From Methyloversatilis sp. (GTDB lineage Bacteria > Pseudomonadota > Gammaproteobacteria > Burkholderiales > Rhodocyclaceae), in the NCBI RefSeq assembly GCF_030696805.1, contig NZ_JAUYRO010000053.1:124001-188000 (forward strand): a DNA stretch of 64,000 bases. The letters are read 5' to 3'. The notes below the pieces were generated by a model. It was not told where the DNA came from and searched no databases. It saw nothing but the letters and a program-made list of their open reading frames with translations. Below are positions 9,242 to 16,816 of the stretch, one piece after another. Each line of letters opens with the position of its first letter. Positions within the stretch are counted from its first letter, which is position 1. Both the position numbers and the translations under genes were made by a program.

Positions 9242-9280
9242 TGCACCAGATGAATCCGGGTGCCGCACCGTTGTGGTGCA
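9242..9280 (+). promoter_or_regulatory. candidate NtrC binding sites
   Basis: CGCACC-GTTGT-GGTGCA at 9264-9280 matches the NtrC consensus TGCACC-N5-GGTGCA at 11 of 12 positions. A further TGCACC half-site lies at 9242-9247. The palindrome centre is about 85 bases upstream of the start predicted from the sigma-54 element at 9331. Confidence 0.65.
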
Positions 9281-9330
9281 AAAACCCATTCGGGGCAGGG
9301 GTTTTCAAGTATGGACGCGGCTTTGGGGCA

Positions 9331-9346
9331 TGGCACATTTCTCGCT
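9331..9346 (+). promoter_or_regulatory. candidate sigma-54 promoter
   Basis: TGGCACATTTCTCGCT has GG at 9332-9333 and GC at 9344-9345 with the exact spacing of the -24/-12 elements, and matches TGGCAC fully in the -24 box. Transcription would start near 9357, leaving a 44-base leader before the ATG at 9401. Confidence 0.65.
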
Positions 9347-9400
9347 GTGCTCCGGATGAAGTCAGCACAAGCGCCACATCACCACCGAGACAACACGATC

Positions 9401-10822
9401 ATGGCAAATCCGTCGTCGATCTATGACGAAATGAACAGTGCCGACGGCACGGTGCGAAGTCACTACGCCGGATACAAGAAGTGGCTTGCGGAAACGCCTC
9501 CCGAGCGCATTGCCCAGAAGCGGGCCGAAGCCGACCTCGTCTTTCACCGCGTCGGCATCACCTTCGCCGTCTATGGCGAAGAGTCCGGCAAGGAACGCCT
9601 GATTCCGTTCGACATCGTGCCGCGCATCATTCCGGCGCAGGAATGGAAGCAGCTCGCAGCCGGCCTGCGCCAGCGGGTCAAGGCGCTGAACATGTTCCTG
9701 AACGACGTCTATCACGATCAGGAAATCATCAAGGCCGGTCACGTACCGGCCGAACAGATACTGTCCAACAGCCAGTACCGCCCGGAAATGCAGGGCGTCG
9801 ATGTGCCCGGCGGCATCTATGCGCACATCGCCGGGGTCGACGTGGTGCGGGCCGGCGCTGGCGAGTTCTACGTGCTGGAAGACAATCTGCGCGTGCCCTC
9901 CGGCGTGTCCTACATGCTGGAAGACCGGCGGATGATGATGCGGCTGTTCCCGGAGCTGTTTTCGCGCTACCGCGTGGCACCGGTCGAGCACTACCCGGAC
10001 ATGCTGCTGACCAATCTGCGCGCTGTCGCACCGGCCGGGGTGATCGACCCGACTGTCGTCGTGCTCACGCCGGGCGCCTACAACTCGGCCTACTTCGAAC
10101 ACGCCTTCCTCGCGCAGCAGATGGGCGTCGAGCTGGTCGAGGGGCAGGACCTGTTCGTGCGCGACGAGCACCTGTACATGCGCACCACCCAGGGTCCGCA
10201 GCGGGTGGACGTGATCTACCGCCGCATCGACGACGACTTCCTTGACCCGCTCGCCTTCCGGCCCGATTCCATGCTTGGCGTGCCGGGGCTGCTGCAGGTC
10301 TATCGCGACGGACATGTCACGCTGGCCAATGCGATCGGTACCGGAGTGGCCGACGACAAGTCGATCTATCCCTATGTGCCGGACATGATCCGCTTCTATC
10401 TCGGCGAAGAACCTCTGCTGAACAATGTACCGACGTTCATGTGCCGCAAGCCGGACGATCTGGCTTACGTGCTCTCTCATCTGGGCGAACTGGTCGTCAA
10501 GGAAACGCACGGTGCAGGCGGCTACGGCATGCTGATCGGCCCGCGTGCCACGAAAGAGGAAATCGAACGCTTCCGGCAGCTCATCATCGACACGCCGGAT
10601 CGCTACATCGCCCAGCCTACGCTTGCGCTGTCTGCCTGCCCGACCTTCGTCGATGCCGGCATCGCGCCACGCCACATCGACCTGCGCCCGTTCGTTCTGT
10701 CGGGCAAGGACATCAACATGGTTCCGGGCGGCCTGACCCGCGTGGCGCTGCGCGAAGGATCCCTGGTGGTGAATTCGTCGCAGGGCGGCGGCACCAAAGA
10801 TACCTGGATACTGGAGGTCTGA
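9401..10822 (+). CDS. circularly permuted ATP-grasp protein
   Basis: 473 residues of the CP_ATP-grasp family (former DUF404/DUF407). The conserved pieces YRPEMQGVDVPGG, VLEDNLRVPSGVSYM, VKETHGAGGYGM and the closing VNSSQGGGTKDTW are present. ATP-grasp enzymes ligate a carboxylate to an amine, but the substrate of this group is unknown. The start is the ATG at 9401; upstream in-frame codons would extend into the promoter. First gene of an operon with alpha-E, transglutaminase-like and Anbu genes. This combination recurs in bacteria and suggests a pathway that makes or clears a peptide-like compound. Confidence 0.88.
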   Translation: MANPSSIYDEMNSADGTVRSHYAGYKKWLAETPPERIAQKRAEADLVFHRVGITFAVYGEESGKERLIPFDIVPRIIPAQEWKQLAAGLRQRVKALNMFLNDVYHDQEIIKAGHVPAEQILSNSQYRPEMQGVDVPGGIYAHIAGVDVVRAGAGEFYVLEDNLRVPSGVSYMLEDRRMMMRLFPELFSRYRVAPVEHYPDMLLTNLRAVAPAGVIDPTVVVLTPGAYNSAYFEHAFLAQQMGVELVEGQDLFVRDEHLYMRTTQGPQRVDVIYRRIDDDFLDPLAFRPDSMLGVPGLLQVYRDGHVTLANAIGTGVADDKSIYPYVPDMIRFYLGEEPLLNNVPTFMCRKPDDLAYVLSHLGELVVKETHGAGGYGMLIGPRATKEEIERFRQLIIDTPDRYIAQPTLALSACPTFVDAGIAPRHIDLRPFVLSGKDINMVPGGLTRVALREGSLVVNSSQGGGTKDTWILEV

Positions 10823-10860
10823 GAATGGAAGCCCCCACGCTCACTTCCTTCGCGCAGGGC

Positions 10861-11023
10861 CGGCTTTGCACGGGCGGCCCGTTCGGCAGGCGCAGCACAT
10901 GTGCTGCGAAACCCCTGCCTCACCCCTGCCGGGGGGGCTGCGCTGGCCCACGTTCGGCTTTGCACAGCCGACCGGTTGCGCGGGCGGCGAGCAATGCTCG
11001 CCGAAACGCCCGCTACACCCCTG
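10861..11023 (+). repeat. two tandem copies of a 68-base hairpin element with covarying stems
   Basis: Copy 1 is 10861-10928, copy 2 is 10955-11023. Both begin CGGCTTTGCAC and end CACCCCTG, with a central nested palindrome followed by CGAAAC. The palindrome is CGCAGCACATGTGCTGCG in copy 1 and GGCGAGCAATGCTCGCC in copy 2; the outer arms also differ in compensating ways (GGCAGG/CCTGCC against GCGGGC/GCCCGC). It fills the 256-base gap between the ATP-grasp and alpha-E genes, which has no credible gene. Confidence 0.75.
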
Positions 11024-11078
11024 GGCGCGGCGCGCAAGCGTCGCATTTTGCCTATGCGGATAACTGGATCGAGTCACC

Positions 11079-12029
11079 ATGCTGAGCCGCACCGCAGATC
11101 ACCTCTACTGGATGGCCCGCTACATTGAGCGCGCCGAGAACGTCGCCCGCATGCTGGACGTGAATTACCGCATGTCCATGGTGCCCCAGGCCGACGGGGG
11201 CATTGACGCCGGTTGGGGGGCGACGCTGTCGATCACCGGTCTGGAAGACGCGTTTCGCGCCAAGCACAGTGCAGCGACCATGGAGTCGGTGCTCGAATTC
11301 ATGGTGTTCGACGGCACGAATTCATCGTCGATCATGAGTTGCCTGCGCATGGCGCGCGAAAACGCCCATGCGGTGCGCGGCACCATCACGTCGGAAATGT
11401 GGGAAACCACCAACGACACCTGGCTCAAAATGCGCGACTACCCGCGCTGGAAGCTCGCCGGGAGTGAAATCGGCGAGTTTTTCGAATGGGTGAAGTTCCG
11501 CTCACATCTTTCGCGCGGCGTCACGCTGGGCACCATGCTGCGCGACGAGGCCTTTCACTTCATCCGCCTCGGCACCTTCCTCGAACGGGCCGACGCGACC
11601 GCGCGCTTCATCGACGTGAAGTACCACATGCTGGTCGATGGTGCGGCGCCGCCCGACACCGCTGCCGACTACTACCAATGGAGCGCGCTGCTGCGCTCGG
11701 TGTCCGCGTTCGAGGTGTATCGCAAGGTCTATCGCGACATGATCACGCCGGTCAAGGTGGCCGAGCTGCTCATCTTGAATGACCAGATGCCACGCTCCCT
11801 GCGTACGAGCCTGGACGAAGTGTTCGAAAACCTGAGCGCGCTGTCGAACTACCGTTCGAGCGAAACCGAGCGGCGTGCTGGTGAACTTCATGCCAGCCTG
11901 AAGTTCGGCCGCATCGAAGACGTGTTCACGCGTGGCCTGCACGAATACCTGACGCAGTTCATCGTACGTGTCATCGATCTGGGCAACCGGGTGTCCGAAG
12001 ACTTCCTGGTGCCGATGTCGTCGAATTGA
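11079..12029 (+). CDS. alpha-E domain protein
   Basis: 316 residues matching the alpha-E (former DUF403) family, whose start MLSRTADHLYWMARYIERAENVAR is diagnostic. The protein is predicted almost wholly helical; its function is unknown. It is nearly always encoded next to the circularly permuted ATP-grasp protein and a transglutaminase-like protein, as here. It is separated from the ATP-grasp gene by 256 bases containing the paired hairpin element, so its level may be set separately from the first gene. Confidence 0.9.
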   Translation: MLSRTADHLYWMARYIERAENVARMLDVNYRMSMVPQADGGIDAGWGATLSITGLEDAFRAKHSAATMESVLEFMVFDGTNSSSIMSCLRMARENAHAVRGTITSEMWETTNDTWLKMRDYPRWKLAGSEIGEFFEWVKFRSHLSRGVTLGTMLRDEAFHFIRLGTFLERADATARFIDVKYHMLVDGAAPPDTAADYYQWSALLRSVSAFEVYRKVYRDMITPVKVAELLILNDQMPRSLRTSLDEVFENLSALSNYRSSETERRAGELHASLKFGRIEDVFTRGLHEYLTQFIVRVIDLGNRVSEDFLVPMSSN

Positions 12030-12059
12030 CCGCCCCCTGGGCCGTCCTGCGACCGTCCC

Positions 12060-12074
12060 GCCCCCAGAGGGGGC
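12060..12074 (+). repeat. GC hairpin between alpha-E and transglutaminase-like genes
   Basis: GCCCCC and GGGGGC flank AGA to form a short stable hairpin in the 103-base gap. Such GC palindromes are common intergenic elements in betaproteobacteria. There is no T tract, so it is not a typical terminator; it may stabilise or process the message. Confidence 0.45.
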
Positions 12075-12132
12075 ACGTCGTCCGGGGGGCAGCCCGACGG
12101 CGACTTTTCTGCCGATATCAGAGGAGATGATC

Positions 12133-12945
12133 ATGCTGCTCGACATCCGCCACGAAACAACGCTGCGCTTTACGCGGCCGGTTCCATACAGCATCCAGCA
12201 GTTGCGGCTGACGCCGCGCGAGGATTCGACCCAGCGTGCGCTGGCCTGGAAGGTTCAGGCGCCCGGCAGCGCGCGCCGGTCGATCGATGCGCACGGCAAT
12301 GTCGGTCACCTCCTGACACTGGACCGCCCGCACAGTGAGTTGTCCATCCTGGTCAGCGGTACGGTTCGCATGACCGACGATGCCGCATGGATGCCGCGTG
12401 ATGCGGGCACGCTGTCGCCGCTGTCCTATCTGGCGACCAGCCGCCTGACGGAAAGCGATGAACAGGCACATGCGATGGCGGCCACCCATCTTCGCGCGCG
12501 CCGCGACACCGTGGGCGAATTGCTCGACCTGAGCGGCGCGATCTGCGGCGCGGTACGCCACCAGCCTGAATGCGTGCCGCCGGCCGGCGCCGCCAGTGCA
12601 TTCGAAGCCGGGCGCGGTTGCGGCGCCGATATCGCGCATGCCTTCATCGCATGCTGCCGCGCCGCCGGCCTGCCGGCGCGTTTCGTCAGCGGCTATCTGG
12701 TCGACACGGCCGGAGAATGGGCTGCACCGCACACCTGGGTCGACGTCTGGCTCGCCAGCGGCCCCGCCGCCGGCGGCGAAGCCGGCTGGGTCAGCGTCGA
12801 TGTGCTCGAACGATCGCTGGCCGGGCAGGGCTACTGCCGACTGGCCGTCGGTCGCGATCATCTCGATGCCTGCCCGGTGCGTCTGAGCGACACGGCTGAC
12901 CATGCCGTGATGACAGTGACGCGGGTGTCTGTGCACCGCCACTGA
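12133..12945 (+). CDS. transglutaminase-like protein of the Anbu operon
   Basis: 270 residues: an N-terminal beta domain (about 1-80) and a transglutaminase-like papain fold core. The conserved RAAGLPARFVSGYL, His200 in PHTWVDVW and Asp223 in WVSVD are present. The nucleophile region reads RGCGADIAH, whereas the family pattern is GxCxDxAH. Aligned on the Asp and His, the Cys (163) lies one residue early and Gly164 occupies its place, so activity is uncertain. The ATG at 12133 is chosen over 12127 because GAGGAG ends six bases before it. Third gene of the operon. Confidence 0.82.
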   Translation: MLLDIRHETTLRFTRPVPYSIQQLRLTPREDSTQRALAWKVQAPGSARRSIDAHGNVGHLLTLDRPHSELSILVSGTVRMTDDAAWMPRDAGTLSPLSYLATSRLTESDEQAHAMAATHLRARRDTVGELLDLSGAICGAVRHQPECVPPAGAASAFEAGRGCGADIAHAFIACCRAAGLPARFVSGYLVDTAGEWAAPHTWVDVWLASGPAAGGEAGWVSVDVLERSLAGQGYCRLAVGRDHLDACPVRLSDTADHAVMTVTRVSVHRH

Positions 12946-13057
12946 ACCGTCGGCCTTTCCGGATGGACTCGCATGGCTGTGGCTTTTCGGGCCGCACCGC
13001 GCACAGGCCAGCCGACACGGATAACATTCCTCTCCCACACCTGCCGGAACTTCTGCC

Positions 13058-13789
13058 ATGACTTACTGCGTGGGCATGCTGCTCGACGCCGGGCTGGTCT
13101 GCCTGTCGGATTCACGCACCAATGCGGGGGTCGATCACATCAATACCTTCCGCAAGATGAATGTGTTTGAGCGGGCGGGCGAACGCGTGCTCGTGCTGAT
13201 GAGCGCCGGCAATCTGGCGGTGACCCAGACGCTGGTGAGCCTGTTGCGCGAGCGCCTGGCCACCGACGGGCCGAATCTGTACACCGTTTCCAATCTGTTC
13301 GAAGCGGCCCGCCATGTCGGCGACTGCCTGCGCGAGGTGTATGCGCGCGACGCCGATGCGCTGCAGGAATTCGGCATCGAATTCAACGCCTCCTTCATCC
13401 TCGGTGGTCAGATACTGGGCGAATTGCCCAGGCTGTTCCAGATCTACTCGGCAGGCAATTTCATCGAGGCGACACGCGATACGCCGTATTTCCAGATCGG
13501 CGAGGCAAAGTACGGCAAGCCCATCATCGACCGCGTGATCCGCCCGGAAACCTTGCTCGACGATGCGGCCAAGTGTGCGTTGATATCGATGGATTCGACG
13601 ATACGGTCCAACCTGTCGGTCGGGCTGCCGCTCGACCTGCTGGTGCTGCGCCGCGACGGACTCAAGGTGTGCTCCAGCCTGCGCATCGACGCCGACAACG
13701 CCTACTTCGAAATGATCCGCAGCCGCTGGGGCGAAAGCCTGCGTGAGGCCTTCCACGCGCTGCCCTCGCCGGACTGGATACCGGGCTGA
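13058..13789 (+). CDS. Anbu, proteasome-type peptidase
   Basis: 243 residues of the Anbu family (ancestral beta subunit), a self-compartmentalising Ntn-hydrolase related to HslV and the 20S proteasome. It begins MTYCVGMLLDAGLV; after loss of Met1 the catalytic nucleophile would be Thr2. The SDSRTNAG and FNASFILGGQ segments are typical. Unlike HslV there is no adjacent unfoldase gene. Last gene of the ATP-grasp/alpha-E/transglutaminase-like operon, consistent with a shared role in making and removing a peptide or peptide tag. That role is inferred from gene clustering only. Confidence 0.9.
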   Translation: MTYCVGMLLDAGLVCLSDSRTNAGVDHINTFRKMNVFERAGERVLVLMSAGNLAVTQTLVSLLRERLATDGPNLYTVSNLFEAARHVGDCLREVYARDADALQEFGIEFNASFILGGQILGELPRLFQIYSAGNFIEATRDTPYFQIGEAKYGKPIIDRVIRPETLLDDAAKCALISMDSTIRSNLSVGLPLDLLVLRRDGLKVCSSLRIDADNAYFEMIRSRWGESLREAFHALPSPDWIPG

Positions 13790-13829
13790 TATCGCTCGGG
13801 GCCTGGCACACCGCGCCGCAGCGCGCGTT

Positions 13830-13920
13830 GCGCCGCACAGGTACGTTGTCCTTTCTGGCGTTTCTGCCGGCCCGCCCGCAAAGCTAAAGGTTCCCGCAGG
13901 GACGTCGTTAATCCGGATTC
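13830..13920 (+). other. structured leader upstream of pelA, weak GEMM-like segment
   Basis: The 219-base gap before pelA has no gene. CGCAAAGCTAAAGG at about 13878-13891 resembles the CGCAAAGC...GG core of class I c-di-GMP riboswitches, and short hairpins flank it. The GGGCAAACC strand and the 3' receptor strand of that riboswitch are not recognisable, so this is only a candidate. Confidence 0.2.
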
Positions 13921-14008
13921 CAGCCACGAACCTGTCCGGAGCATGTCCGCCCAAGCCGACTGGCCTTGCGCACGCGCAACCGATGCGTGCTATACGCCGC
14001 CTGCCCTG

Positions 14009-16816
14009 ATGCCCAGGGCACTGCGAGGCGTGCTTTGTTTCCTGCTGTGTCTGGTCGCTGCAAGCTTCGCATGTGTGGCTACAGCGCGCGCGGCGGATCT
14101 GCCTTCCATCGCACTGCACTATGGCAAGCAAGCGCCGCTGGCTTCGCTCAAGGCGTTCGACATTGCGGTGGTCGAGCCCGATCACGGCTTCGATCCGATC
14201 GCCTACCGGGCTGGCAAGGCAGACGGTACCGGCAGCGAACTGTTCGCCTATGTCAGCGTCGGCGAAGTGCATCCGTCGCGCGGCTACGCCTCGCGTATTC
14301 CCGCAGCATGGCGCATTGGCAGCAACACCGACTGGCAGTCCATCGTGATCGATCAGGCGCAGCCGGACTGGCCGGCCTTCTTCGCCGAACAGGTCATTGC
14401 ACCGCTGTGGGCGCGCGGCTACCGCGGCTTTTTTCTCGACACGCTCGATTCCTACTACCTGGTGAAAACCGCAGACGTTGCGGCGCAGCAGGCCGGACTG
14501 GTGGCGGTGATCCGCACGATGCGAGCACGCTTTCCGGGCATCCGTCTCATCATGAACCGCGGCTTTGAACTGATGCCCGCGCTGCAGGGCGAGGTGTTTG
14601 CGGTGGCCGCCGAATCGCTGTACCGCGGCTGGGACGCGAAGAAGAAGCGCTATGTCGAGGTGTCGCAGGCGGATCGCGACTGGCTGCTTGGCCAACTCGT
14701 TGCGGCACGCGAGCAGCACGGCGCCGCAGTGCTGGCGATCGACTACGTCGCGCCGACAGACCGCGCGCTGGCGCGCGACACGGCAAAACGCATCCTGTCG
14801 CACGGCATCGTGCCCTACGTGACCGATGCCGCGCTCGAAACCACCGGAGTCGGCCTGATCGAAGTGCTGCCGCGCAAGGTGATGTTCCTCTACAACAGCC
14901 GTGAGTCGTCGCGCATCAATTCGTCGAATGCGCACCGTTACGCTGAAATGCCGGTCAATCATCTGGGCTATGTGGCCGAGTATGTCGACGTCAACGGCAG
15001 CCTGCCGGACGTGGTGTCCGCCGGCGACTACGCTGGCGTCGTCGCCTGGTTCGATGGCTACGTGGCGCCGGATCGTACCGGCGCGCTGGCGAACTGGCTG
15101 GCCGCGCGCATCGCCGAAGGTACGCGGGTTGCGATGTTCGGCAGTTTCGGGTTCCAGCCGGCAGGCAGCTTCGTCCGCGCCGCGGGGCTCGAAGACGCCG
15201 GACCGCCGAAAGGGGCGCTGAAGGTCGTCACCGCCGATGCGTTGATCGGCTACGAGTCGCCGGCGCTGCCGGAGCGACGGGGCGTCGAGGCGATACGGGT
15301 GTCGGCGCCCGGGGCACGGGCGCTGCTGCGCCTGTCGGACGCAAACGGTACGCACTACGACGCGGCGGCCTTCACCGCGTGGGGCGGCTATGTGCTGAAT
15401 CCCTTCGTTGTGCGCGTGCTGCCGGGCGAGGACGAGCAGTCGCGCTGGATCGTCGAACCCTTCGCCTTCATCCGCCAGGCGCTGGCGCTACCCGCGTTGC
15501 CGGTCGCCGACACCACGACGGCCGCCGGCCGCCGCATGTTCTTCGCGCACATCGACGGCGATGGTTTTCCGTCGCGTGCCGAAATGCCGGGCCGCCGTCT
15601 GGCTGCTGAAGTGCTGCTCGACGAGGTGCTCAAGCGCTACGCCGTGCCGCATGCGATGTCGGTGATCGAGGTCGAAACCAGCCCGCAGGGCGCGTATCCG
15701 AAAGAGTCGCCGCTGATGGAAGAGGTGGCGCGCCGCATGTTCGCGTTGCCGCATGTCGAAATTGCATCGCACAGCTATACGCATCCCTTCTTCTGGGACA
15801 GCGTGGAACGCGGCGAAGTGCGCGAGTCGCTGCAGGGCTATTCGCTGGCACCCAAGGGCTATGTGCCGAGCCTGCAGCGCGAAATACTGGGTTCGAGCGA
15901 ATACATCCGCAGCCGTCTGGCACCGCCCGGCAAACCAGTCGGGCTGATGTTGTGGACCGGCGATGCGTCGCCGACCGAAGCTGCGCTGGACATCGTCGAC
16001 GCGGCAGGCATGGTGCAGATGAACGGCGGCTACACGGTGGCTACCCGCAACTACGCCAGTCTTGCCGCGGTGTCCGCGCTGGGGTCTTGGCAGGGCCGGC
16101 GCTTCCATGTGCATGCGCCGATCATGAACGAAAACGTCTACACGAACTTGTGGACCGGCCCGTTCTACGGCTTCGAACGCGTCATCGAAACCTTCGACTA
16201 CACCGGCGCACCGCGCCGGCTGAAGCCGATCAACATCTACTACCACACGTATTCGGCCAGCAAGCGGGCGGCGCTCGACGCGCTGCACAAGGTGTATCGC
16301 CATGCGCTTGCGCAGGACGTTCACCCGGTCTTTCCGAGCGAGTACGTGCGCATCGCGATGAACTTCAACGATCTGGTGCTGGCGCGCTCGCTGGACGGCC
16401 AGCGTTACCTGGTGCGCAATGCGTCGCATCTGCGCACGCTGCGCCTGCCGACCGAACTGGGTTATCCGGATCTCGCCGCAGCGTCTGGTGTGGCCGGTTA
16501 CACCGCCGGGCCGGAAGGCCGCTATCTGCATCTGGCCGCCGATCAGGCGAGCTTCGGCCTGCTGCCGACGGCGCCAGCGGCACCCGCGCTGTCGAGCAGC
16601 AACGGGCGTATCGCCGCCATGACGCGCGACGGCGACCGGCTGGTGCTGGACCTGCGCGCCCACGTTCCGCTTGAATTCGTGCTCGCGAACATCGACCACT
16701 GCACCGCCAGCGCCGATGGCAAGGCGCTCAAGCCCTACCGTCGCGACGCAGCACTTTCACACTTCAGACTGACCGCGCATGCTGCGACGATCGAGTTACG
16801 CTGCCGCCTCGCTTGA
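14009..16816 (+). CDS. pelA: PelA, Pel polysaccharide hydrolase/deacetylase
   Basis: 935 residues after a signal peptide (about 1-29, ending ARAAD). The N-terminal domain (about 30-290) is a TIM-barrel glycoside hydrolase with conserved acidic residues in VVEPDHGFDP and AAESLYRGWD. A polysaccharide deacetylase domain follows with HIDGDGFPSR near 513 and the metal ligands SHSYTHP near 586. In known systems PelA works in the periplasm, partly deacetylating Pel and able to cut it. The ATG at 14009 is chosen because it directly precedes the signal peptide; an ATG at 13943 would add an unlike N-terminal tail. First gene of a complete pelA-G operon. Confidence 0.95.
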   Translation: MPRALRGVLCFLLCLVAASFACVATARAADLPSIALHYGKQAPLASLKAFDIAVVEPDHGFDPIAYRAGKADGTGSELFAYVSVGEVHPSRGYASRIPAAWRIGSNTDWQSIVIDQAQPDWPAFFAEQVIAPLWARGYRGFFLDTLDSYYLVKTADVAAQQAGLVAVIRTMRARFPGIRLIMNRGFELMPALQGEVFAVAAESLYRGWDAKKKRYVEVSQADRDWLLGQLVAAREQHGAAVLAIDYVAPTDRALARDTAKRILSHGIVPYVTDAALETTGVGLIEVLPRKVMFLYNSRESSRINSSNAHRYAEMPVNHLGYVAEYVDVNGSLPDVVSAGDYAGVVAWFDGYVAPDRTGALANWLAARIAEGTRVAMFGSFGFQPAGSFVRAAGLEDAGPPKGALKVVTADALIGYESPALPERRGVEAIRVSAPGARALLRLSDANGTHYDAAAFTAWGGYVLNPFVVRVLPGEDEQSRWIVEPFAFIRQALALPALPVADTTTAAGRRMFFAHIDGDGFPSRAEMPGRRLAAEVLLDEVLKRYAVPHAMSVIEVETSPQGAYPKESPLMEEVARRMFALPHVEIASHSYTHPFFWDSVERGEVRESLQGYSLAPKGYVPSLQREILGSSEYIRSRLAPPGKPVGLMLWTGDASPTEAALDIVDAAGMVQMNGGYTVATRNYASLAAVSALGSWQGRRFHVHAPIMNENVYTNLWTGPFYGFERVIETFDYTGAPRRLKPINIYYHTYSASKRAALDALHKVYRHALAQDVHPVFPSEYVRIAMNFNDLVLARSLDGQRYLVRNASHLRTLRLPTELGYPDLAAASGVAGYTAGPEGRYLHLAADQASFGLLPTAPAAPALSSSNGRIAAMTRDGDRLVLDLRAHVPLEFVLANIDHCTASADGKALKPYRRDAALSHFRLTAHAATIELRCRLA

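Noticed and set aside
10823-11078. CRISPR-like spacing of repeats between ATP-grasp and alpha-E genes
   Set aside because: Only two diverged copies of a 68-base hairpin element with a 26-base gap; no short identical repeats, no spacers and no cas genes.
13799-13816. Apparent sigma-54 element before pelA (TGGCACACCGCGCCGC)
   Set aside because: The -12 GC is out of register by one base relative to the -24 GG, a spacing that sigma-54 does not tolerate.
13112-15355. 747-codon minus-strand frame opposite Anbu and pelA
   Set aside because: Very long, but covers two genes with clear family signatures; the translated sequence is His/Arg/Gln rich without any domain.
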